Below, one piece after another: positions 6,397 to 11,003 of a DNA stretch of 11,003 nt. The DNA is from Nitrospirota bacterium (GTDB lineage Bacteria; Nitrospirota; Thermodesulfovibrionia; Thermodesulfovibrionales; SM23-35), in assembly GCA_016212245.1 (NCBI GenBank), contig JACRGU010000152.1, positions 1 to 11,003 on the forward strand, written 5' to 3'. The notes under the pieces were generated by a model, which worked only from the letters and a program-made list of their open reading frames with translations, ran no database searches and was not told the origin of the DNA. Position 1 is the stretch's first letter. Each line of letters starts with the position of its first letter. The translations under genes and the position numbers were made by a program.

Positions 6397-6405
6397 ACCT
6401 CCTTT
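6397..6405 (-). promoter_or_regulatory. Strong Shine-Dalgarno of the single NosL gene
   Basis: AAAGGAGGT on the minus strand matches the 16S rRNA 3' end almost perfectly, 7 nt before the ATG at 6389. It is partly included in the palindrome CCTTTAAAGG (6401-6410), which could modestly mask it. Confidence 0.8.
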
Positions 6406-6424
6406 AAAGGTTAGTTGTTAATAC

Positions 6425-6440
6425 TCAGGCAGCACCTGAT
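6425..6440. repeat. TCAGG-N5-CCTGA dyad and right copy of the 14-bp inverted repeat
   Basis: TCAGG (6425-6429) and CCTGA (6435-6439) form a dyad about 36-50 nt before the NosL start. AGGCAGCACCTGAT (6427-6440) is the inverted copy of 5853-5866. It could be an operator or a small RNA hairpin; no promoter could be placed convincingly beside it. Confidence 0.45.
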
Positions 6441-6459
6441 TCTCCATTTCTCCTTGAAA

Positions 6460-7470
6460 TCAGAAAACCCACATTAATGATGCCATTGTCCTCCAGTTAA
6501 CGACCTGTTGAATACCATTTACATCTTGGTGTATCGGTTTCTGGAAACGCAGCAACAGGCTACCACCTGTGTTAAGGAATCTTACCTGAATCTCAGGACT
6601 CAGATAGAATGCTGTGATACCAGTATTCTCAGTGTTGTCTATCATAGAAGTTGCAGGTTTTGAATATTTCCCATCATGGTCTTTGTCTCTTCCAGCATGT
6701 ATAAAATTCAATCCAAGTCCGAGACTGATAGAATCCAGTGCCTGATAACGGGCAATAAGATCTGCACTTATCATGTCTCCAAACTCATATCCCTCATCAC
6801 CTTTAGTAGCAAGATGGTATGAGCCATTGAAGTGAAACGATACTGATTTCATTATATGCATCGCATTGACGAGAAATATCGGATCCCAGGAACCTGTGCC
6901 GGGCTGCATCATTGCATGGACTAAATTACCATTTTTTGTTCTTACATCATTTTCTCCTGTAGGCATCTTTATCCCGAGCCCTCCTGAGTCCCTCTTTGTC
7001 GGCTTGTCAGGGAGATCTCTGTAGAGGTTATAAATACCCATCAATGTTATATCTCCAAGGCCATCAACAGTGTCCATCGTCATATCCATTATCATCCCCA
7101 TCGCGTCTTTCATCCGCATGTCCATATCATTGACAATATATGGTATAGCCAACATTAATTGGAATCTCTCTGCAGGAACATAATTAGCTAATAATGTATA
7201 TTTCCGCATCACCATCTCTGTGGGCACACTAAAACTACTCCCCATCATCCATTTTTTGTTTATAACCTCATCAGGACTTATGCTACTCCTGCCTTCCCTT
7301 AATGTCTTCATATAACTATATTCATACTGGAGATGAAGACCGAACTTTCCATCAGGTGTTGCTGCTGTGGTTATGCTGCTGTGCATAGGACATTCTCCAC
7401 CTGCGAAGGCAGTACTGTAACACAGGAAAACGAAAACACATATAGAGATAAATATCTTTATAATCTGCAT
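6460..7470 (-). CDS. Met-rich outer-membrane beta-barrel protein, putative
   Basis: The protein has 336 aa. A signal peptide (1-23, ending STAFA) is followed at the mature N-terminus by GGECPMHSS, with a CPMH motif (27-30) like that of heavy-metal-binding segments. The rest alternates amphipathic strands and turns and ends in MWVF, a C-terminal aromatic typical of beta-barrels. Segments GLGDITLMGIYNLY, GGLGIKMPTGENDV and PGTGSWDPIFLV resemble transporter-like outer-membrane proteins of the phenol_MetA_deg type (from memory). The most striking part is residues 116-132, where eight of seventeen residues are Met, often as Met-Asp pairs; such Mets motifs bind Cu(I)/Cu(II) in copper transport proteins. 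The ATG at 7470 has AGGAGGT 6 nt upstream. It precedes the NosL genes in the same direction, so metal passage or sensing at the outer membrane is plausible. Function not established. Confidence 0.85.
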   Translation of the reverse strand: MQIIKIFISICVFVFLCYSTAFAGGECPMHSSITTAATPDGKFGLHLQYEYSYMKTLREGRSSISPDEVINKKWMMGSSFSVPTEMVMRKYTLLANYVPAERFQLMLAIPYIVNDMDMRMKDAMGMIMDMTMDTVDGLGDITLMGIYNLYRDLPDKPTKRDSGGLGIKMPTGENDVRTKNGNLVHAMMQPGTGSWDPIFLVNAMHIMKSVSFHFNGSYHLATKGDEGYEFGDMISADLIARYQALDSISLGLGLNFIHAGRDKDHDGKYSKPATSMIDNTENTGITAFYLSPEIQVRFLNTGGSLLLRFQKPIHQDVNGIQQVVNWRTMASLMWVF

Positions 7471-7476
7471 AAAAAG

Positions 7477-7483
7477 ACCTCCT
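7477..7483 (-). promoter_or_regulatory. Shine-Dalgarno of the outer-membrane protein gene
   Basis: AGGAGGT on the minus strand, 6 nt before the ATG at 7470. It confirms that start, which also gives a well-formed signal peptide. Confidence 0.8.
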
Positions 7484-7516
7484 CGGATTTAGTATATAAA
7501 CACAGGTATCGAAAGA

Positions 7517-7801
7517 TTATACTCTCGGTGGCTTATCAGGGGGGTCAGGGATATAATTTTTAATTATAGATATTACCAGTCTATAGGGTATACCATGTTC
7601 TTCTGGAATAAACAGAATAAATTCTTCCTGTACAATTGCCTTATCAACAGAAGGGGTGACTATTGATATATTGTCTTTGCACACATCTATGACAAGTGTT
7701 GTTTCATTATTTTCCTTTATGGAGTTAAAGGCACAAAGGTTAAGAGAAAGACTGACATATAATAGTACAATTGAAGTAATAATAGAAAAAACCCTTATCA
7801 C
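7517..7801 (-). CDS. Small secreted or anchored protein of unknown function, probably leaderless
   Basis: The protein has 94 aa with a GTG start (7801-7799). A hydrophobic N-terminus (residues 3-22) looks like a signal peptide or anchor, followed by NLCAF (C23, not a classical lipobox), a second Cys (VCKDN, C41), and a strand-rich body ending in YIPDPPDKPPRV, a Pro-rich tail. I recognise no family. No Shine-Dalgarno precedes the GTG. Instead, a good promoter on the same strand (TTGACT, 17 nt, TAAAAT) predicts transcription starting at or within a base or two of the GTG itself, so the message may be leaderless. It is the first gene of the minus-strand set, 46 nt before the Met-rich outer-membrane protein gene. 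It could be a small envelope accessory or sensor protein; this is a guess from position only. Confidence 0.68.
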   Translation of the reverse strand: MIRVFSIITSIVLLYVSLSLNLCAFNSIKENNETTLVIDVCKDNISIVTPSVDKAIVQEEFILFIPEEHGIPYRLVISIIKNYIPDPPDKPPRV

Positions 7802-7807
7802 AGATTA

Positions 7808-7836
7808 ATTTTAATTCGCAGGAAGATATAAGTCAA
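7808..7836 (-). promoter_or_regulatory. Sigma-70 promoter of the minus-strand metal/ABC operon
   Basis: On the minus strand TTGACT (7836-7831) is followed by exactly 17 nt and TAAAAT (7813-7808). Each hexamer differs from consensus at one position. The expected start of transcription, 6-7 nt later, is at about 7801, the first base of the GTG codon of the 94-aa gene. No other comparable promoter was seen further along the minus-strand set. Confidence 0.72.
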
Positions 7837-7846
7837 CTGCTTGACA
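7831..7846. promoter_or_regulatory. Dyad formed by back-to-back -35 boxes, possible operator
   Basis: AGTCAACTGCTTGACA contains the perfect inverted repeat GTCAA-N4-TTGAC. The outer half-sites are the -35 hexamers of the two divergent promoters, 4 bp apart. It may simply result from two promoters meeting, or be a shared site at which one bound protein or polymerase affects both directions. Confidence 0.5.
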
Positions 7847-7869
7847 AAAGAAGATTTCTCTGGTAATCT
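7841..7869 (+). promoter_or_regulatory. Sigma-70 promoter of the str operon
   Basis: A perfect TTGACA (7841-7846) is followed by 17 nt and TAATCT (7864-7869), preceded by TG one base before (7861-7862), an extended -10 element. Transcription should begin near 7876, leaving a leader of about 52 nt before rpsL. This strength suits ribosomal protein genes. Confidence 0.78.
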
Positions 7870-7918
7870 CTTTGAGTTTTCCCATAGAATTGAAATTTCT
7901 GAAAGATTAAAATTGTAT

Positions 7919-7925
7919 GGAGGAG
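7919..7925 (+). promoter_or_regulatory. Shine-Dalgarno deciding the rpsL start
   Basis: GGAGGAG ends 2 nt (core GGAGG 4 nt) before the TTG at 7928. It supports TTG initiation at the position where the protein matches the S12 N-terminus. Confidence 0.75.
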
Positions 7926-7927
7926 AG

Positions 7928-8299
7928 TTGCCTACTGTAGCGCAGTTAGTAAGGCAGGGTCGTAAAAAGGTTGAGAGTAAGACCAAAAGCCCTGCATTAA
8001 GGAGTTGCCCCCAGAAGAGGGGGGTATGTGTAAGGGTTTATACTACGACCCCGAAGAAGCCAAATTCTGCGCTTAGAAAGGTTGCAAGGGTAAGGCTCAC
8101 AAATGCTATGGAAGTTACAGCTTATATACCAGGCATCGGGCACAACCTGCAGGAACATTCTATTGTGATGATAAGAGGTGGAAGGGTAAAGGACCTTCCT
8201 GGCGTGAGGTATCATATTATCAGAGGCACTCTCGATTCCATGGGAGTTGCAGACAGAAGGCGCGGAAGATCAAAGTACGGGGCAAAGAGACCCAAATAA
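7928..8299 (+). CDS. rpsL: 30S ribosomal protein S12
   Basis: The protein has 123 aa from the TTG at 7928, the normal S12 length, beginning PTVAQLVRQGRKK as the family does. S12 lies at the decoding centre of the small subunit and monitors codon-anticodon pairing. Visible hallmarks are TTTPKKPNSALRKVARV (39-55, with K43 and K44), GIGHNLQEHSIVMIRGG (69-85) and RVKDLPGVRYHIIRG (86-100, with K88 and D89, the aspartate methylthiolated in several bacteria). K43 and K88 are the streptomycin-sensitive residues. The frame stays open upstream to a TTG at 7841, but that TTG is the -35 box and the 29 extra residues resemble nothing in S12. It is the first gene of the operon, with rpsG 11 nt downstream. 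No rpoB or rpoC lies upstream here, unlike in many bacteria. Confidence 0.98.
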   Translation: MPTVAQLVRQGRKKVESKTKSPALRSCPQKRGVCVRVYTTTPKKPNSALRKVARVRLTNAMEVTAYIPGIGHNLQEHSIVMIRGGRVKDLPGVRYHIIRGTLDSMGVADRRRGRSKYGAKRPK

Positions 8300-8310
8300 C
8301 GGAGTAATGA

Positions 8311-8781
8311 ATGCCGAGAAGAAGAGTTGCAGAAAAAAAAGAAATTTTACCAGACCCGAAATACAACAGCAGGATTGTAAGCAAGTTTATAAGTGTAATA
8401 ATGAAGAGTGGCAAGAAGTCCATAGCAGAGGGGATCTGCTATGACGCCTTTGATATTATAAAGAAAAAGACCGGGAGCGATCCTCTTAAGGTATTCAAGA
8501 CAGCATTTGAAAATGTAAAGCCGGTTGTGGAAGTTAAGCCAAGGAGAGTGGGTGGTGCTACTTATCAGGTCCCGGTCGAGATTAGATCTCAACGGCGTAT
8601 GGCTTTAGGCTTCAGATGGATTATCAAGTACTCGAGGGGCAGAAGCGAGAGGACGATGCAAGAAAGGTTGGCCGGTGAACTATCGGATGCATTTAATAAT
8701 ACCGGGTCTTCTATAAAAAAGAAAGAAGATACCCATAAGATGGCAGAGGCTAATAAGGCCTTTGCCCATTATAGATGGTAA
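8311..8781 (+). CDS. rpsG: 30S ribosomal protein S7
   Basis: The protein has 156 aa, the usual length, starting MPRRRVAEKKEILPDPKY. S7 is the primary binder that nucleates assembly of the 16S rRNA 3' (head) domain and lines the exit site. Family segments are visible in order: the basic N-terminal arm (1-12), SKFISVIMKSGKK (25-37), VEVKPRRVGGATYQVPVEI (73-91, the beta-hairpin facing mRNA and E-site tRNA) and the C-terminal EANKAFAHYRW. The start is the ATG at 8311, with GGAG 6 nt upstream; an ATG four bases earlier is in another frame. The gap to rpsL is 11 nt and to fusA 21 nt, so the genes are co-transcribed. In E. coli S7 represses this operon by binding its own message between rpsL and rpsG; the very short gap here leaves little room for that structure. 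Confidence 0.98.
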   Translation: MPRRRVAEKKEILPDPKYNSRIVSKFISVIMKSGKKSIAEGICYDAFDIIKKKTGSDPLKVFKTAFENVKPVVEVKPRRVGGATYQVPVEIRSQRRMALGFRWIIKYSRGRSERTMQERLAGELSDAFNNTGSSIKKKEDTHKMAEANKAFAHYRW

Positions 8782-8802
8782 AACGAGTAGAGGAGAAAAA
8801 CT

Positions 8803-10893
8803 TTGTCAAGGTTTCCGTTAGAAAAGACACGCAACATTGGGATTATGGCACATATAGATGCAGGAAAGACTACGACTACAGAGCGAATCCTCTACTATAC
8901 AGGTGTTACATACAAGATAGGTGAGGTCCATGAAGGCACCGCTGTCATGGACTGGATGGTTCAGGAGCAGGAAAGAGGTATAACAATTACCTCTGCTGCT
9001 ACCACATGTTTCTGGAAAGACCACAGAATTAATATCATAGACACACCAGGGCATGTCGATTTTACCATCGAGGTTGAGAGGTCTTTAAGGGTGCTCGATG
9101 GTGCTGTTGCTGTTTTTGATTCTGTGTCAGGTGTTGAACCCCAGTCAGAGACTGTCTGGAGGCAGGCTAATAAGTATGGTGTTCCGAGAATCGCATTTAT
9201 GAATAAAATGGACAGAATAGGTGCTGATTTTTTTATGAGTGTAAATAGTATGATAGAACGCCTCGGCGACAATCCTGTTCCCATTCAGATACCTATAGGG
9301 GCTGAGGATGAATTCAGGGGACCTATAGACCTTGTCAGGATGAAGGCAGTATATTTTGATGACGAAACATTAGGTGCAAAATATACCGAGGGCGATATCC
9401 CAGACCAGCTTATGCCTCAGACTCGTGAATACAGGGAGAAGATGTTTGAGGCCTTGGCTGATGTTGATGAGAATATCATGGAGAAATTCTTAAGTGGAGA
9501 AGAGATAAGTATGGAAGAGATAAAGGCAGCGATAAGGAAAGGCACAATAGCGATGAAGCTTACACCTGTTTTATGCGGCTCTGCATTCAAAAATAAAGGT
9601 GTACAGCTTCTGCTCGATGCTATTATTGATTATCTCCCTTCACCACTCGATATCCCGCCTGTATCAGGGAAAAACCCTCTAAATGGTTATGAAGTAATAA
9701 GAATGGCAAGTGATACAGAGCCGTTCTCCGCCCTTGCATTTAAGGTTATGACAGATCCATTTGTGGGGCAACTAACATTTATAAGGGTTTATTCAGGAGT
9801 GCTGAGTGCAGGCTCATATGTGTATAACTCGACAAAAGACACAAAGGAAAGAATTGGAAGGCTTCTAAAGATGCACGCAAACAAGCGCGAGGAAATAAAA
9901 GAGGTCTCTGCAGGAGATATTGCAGCAGCCGTCGGACTCAAGAATACACTCACAGGTGATACACTCTGTGACGAAAATAGTCCTGTTATCCTTGAATCTA
10001 TGGAGTTCCCTGAACCTGTTATCTCTGTCGCGATTGAACCAAAGACAAAGGCTGACCAGGAGAAACTTTCGCAGTCGCTATCTAAACTCGCCCAAGAGGA
10101 TCCATCATTTAAGGTCTCTTTTAATGAGGAGACAGGGCAGACGATTATATCCGGTATGGGAGAACTTCATCTCGAGATTATTGTTGACAGGCTTCTGAGG
10201 GAGTTTAAGGTTGGAGCTAATGTTGGAAAACCACAGGTTGCATATAAAGAGACAATCAGGACAGTATCCAGGGCAGAAGGAAAGTTTGTCAGGCAGAGTG
10301 GAGGACGTGGACAATATGGCCATGTGTACATAGAGATTGAACCATTAGGAGCTGGTAAGGGCTTTGAATTTGTTAATAAGATAGTTGGTGGCATAATCCC
10401 GAGGGAGTATATCCCTGCTGTCGAGAAAGGAGTAAAAGAAGCAACTGAGACAGGATTTCTTGCAGGATACCCAGTTGTTGATGTTAAAGCAACACTTTAT
10501 GATGGTTCATACCATGAGGTTGACTCATCTGAGATGGCATTCAAGATCGCAGGGTCGATAGCCTTTAAAGAAGCTGCAAAAAAGGCAAGGCCTGTTCTTC
10601 TTGAGCCAATCATGGGTGTTGAGGTTGTGACTCCAGAAGAATATATGGGTGATGTAATAGGAGACCTCAACTCCCGTCGTGGAAAGATTCAGAATATGGA
10701 GAAAAGGGGGAATGTCCAGGTAATAAGGGCACAGGTTCCACTTTCAGAGATGTTTGGCTATGCCACTGATTTAAGGTCAGAAACGCAGGGCAGGGCCACA
10801 TATACAATGCAGTTTTCACATTACGAGGAGGTTTCGAAAGGAATCTCGGATGGAATTATAGGAAGGAGGTTATATGGCGAAGGCAAAATTTGA
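8803..10893 (+). CDS. fusA: Translation elongation factor G
   Basis: The protein has 696 aa, the normal EF-G length, with a TTG start at 8803 preceded by AGGAG with a 7-nt gap. EF-G is the cytoplasmic GTPase that drives translocation of tRNA and mRNA and, with RRF, ribosome recycling. Motifs in order: P-loop AHIDAGKTT (16-24), switch I with RGITITSAATT (around 58-68), DTPGHVDF, NKMDR, and further on FNEETGQTIISGMGELHLEI in domain III and GGRGQYGHVYIEIEPL in domain IV; the C-terminal domain has GDLNSRRGKIQNME. All canonical domains are present without gaps. The end is unusual: the last seven codons overlap the start of tuf by 20 nt, so the C-terminus (RRLYGEGKI) is shaped by the tuf ribosome site and start. 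It is the third gene of the operon. Confidence 0.98.
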   Translation: MSRFPLEKTRNIGIMAHIDAGKTTTTERILYYTGVTYKIGEVHEGTAVMDWMVQEQERGITITSAATTCFWKDHRINIIDTPGHVDFTIEVERSLRVLDGAVAVFDSVSGVEPQSETVWRQANKYGVPRIAFMNKMDRIGADFFMSVNSMIERLGDNPVPIQIPIGAEDEFRGPIDLVRMKAVYFDDETLGAKYTEGDIPDQLMPQTREYREKMFEALADVDENIMEKFLSGEEISMEEIKAAIRKGTIAMKLTPVLCGSAFKNKGVQLLLDAIIDYLPSPLDIPPVSGKNPLNGYEVIRMASDTEPFSALAFKVMTDPFVGQLTFIRVYSGVLSAGSYVYNSTKDTKERIGRLLKMHANKREEIKEVSAGDIAAAVGLKNTLTGDTLCDENSPVILESMEFPEPVISVAIEPKTKADQEKLSQSLSKLAQEDPSFKVSFNEETGQTIISGMGELHLEIIVDRLLREFKVGANVGKPQVAYKETIRTVSRAEGKFVRQSGGRGQYGHVYIEIEPLGAGKGFEFVNKIVGGIIPREYIPAVEKGVKEATETGFLAGYPVVDVKATLYDGSYHEVDSSEMAFKIAGSIAFKEAAKKARPVLLEPIMGVEVVTPEEYMGDVIGDLNSRRGKIQNMEKRGNVQVIRAQVPLSEMFGYATDLRSETQGRATYTMQFSHYEEVSKGISDGIIGRRLYGEGKI
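10863..10870 (+). promoter_or_regulatory. Consensus Shine-Dalgarno of tuf inside the fusA end
   Basis: AAGGAGGT, the exact complement of the usual 16S rRNA 3' end, lies within the fusA coding sequence. It sits 3 nt before the tuf ATG, a short spacing. It should allow strong independent initiation, suited to a very highly expressed gene. Confidence 0.8.
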
Positions 10894-11003
10894 GAGGGTA
10901 AAGCCTCATGTAAATGTAGGGACGATAGGGCATGTAGACCATGGCAAGACGACACTGACGAGTGGGATAACAAAGGCGCTAAATCTAACTAATCCGAAGA
11001 TAC
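10874..11003 (+). CDS. tuf: Translation elongation factor Tu, N-terminal fragment cut by window edge
   Basis: The first 43 residues are visible from the ATG at 10874; the frame is open to the end of the window. MAKAKFERVKPHVNVGTIGH is followed by the P-loop GHVDHGKTT (19-27) and LTSGITKAL, an unmistakable EF-Tu N-terminus. EF-Tu is the GTPase that carries aminoacyl-tRNA to the ribosome. The stretch after the P-loop (TSGITKALNLTNPKI) differs from the more usual TAAITKVL. The gene overlaps fusA by 20 nt in another frame, where most bacteria have a gap. It is the fourth gene of the str operon. Confidence 0.97.
   Translation, partial: MAKAKFERVKPHVNVGTIGHVDHGKTTLTSGITKALNLTNPKI

Noticed and set aside
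7831..7846. FNR/DNR-type box
   Set aside because: The half-sites face the wrong way (GTCAA-N4-TTGAC rather than TTGAT-N4-ATCAA) and coincide with the two -35 hexamers.
7841..7927. N-terminal extension of S12 starting at TTG 7841
   Set aside because: It covers the promoter and leader, does not resemble S12, and the TTG at 7928 has a Shine-Dalgarno and gives the standard length.
8247..8444. Additional overlapping ORF across the rpsL-rpsG junction
   Set aside because: It is an out-of-frame shadow of two well-supported ribosomal protein genes.
8961..9284. Minus-strand ORF of 107 codons inside fusA
   Set aside because: It is antisense to conserved EF-G domain I, with no recognisable protein features or ribosome site.

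Overview
The window comes from a Gram-negative-type bacterium: it has signal peptides, a lipoprotein and a probable outer-membrane beta-barrel. GC looks moderate to low (about 40% by eye), codon use is AGG/AGA-rich, and several genes start with TTG or GTG. A deep-branching lineage such as Nitrospirota/Thermodesulfovibrio-like would fit, but this is a weak inference from overall impression, not a phylogenetic result.

Layout. Bases 1-7801 carry nine genes, all on the minus strand. In transcription order (right to left) they are: a 94-aa secreted protein of unknown function (7517-7801); a Met-rich outer-membrane protein (6460-7470); a single-domain NosL-family protein (5916-6389); a protein with two tandem NosL domains (4871-5713); a 103-aa membrane-anchored protein (4559-4870); an FtsX/MacB-type permease (3236-4408); its LolD/MacB-type ATPase (2423-3124); an eight-helix membrane protein with periplasm-facing Cys/His motifs (1415-2422); a small lipoprotein with a Cys-x4-Cys motif (1007-1378); and a second FtsX/MacB-type permease cut by the window edge (1-1005). 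The lipoprotein and edge permease bring the total to ten genes on this strand. Bases 7928-11003 carry the start of the str operon on the plus strand: rpsL, rpsG, fusA and the first 43 codons of tuf.

The two transcription units diverge from 7802-7927. Two good sigma-70 promoters stand back to back there. Their -35 hexamers are 4 bp apart and together form a GTCAA-N4-TTGAC dyad.

How the genes may work together. NosL is a periplasmic Cu(I) chaperone in nitrous oxide reductase assembly. Here two NosL-family proteins (three NosL domains) sit with an FtsX-type ABC transporter, an eight-helix protein with Cys/His motifs on its periplasmic face and a Met-rich outer-membrane protein. No nosZ, nosD, nosF or nosY is in the window. 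The most economical reading is a dedicated envelope copper (or other soft-metal) handling or cuproenzyme-maturation system built on a MacB-like transporter. This is an inference from motifs and gene order.

Non-coding structure. Two REP/MITE-like palindromic elements lie inside the minus-strand operon, at 3140-3207 and 4421-4540. The second appears to supply the Shine-Dalgarno sequence of the permease. A third structured stretch (5714-5853) precedes the tandem NosL gene and happens to be open in its frame. No stretch longer than 300 bases lacks a gene. I saw no tRNA, rRNA, CRISPR array, transposase or convincing intrinsic terminator.
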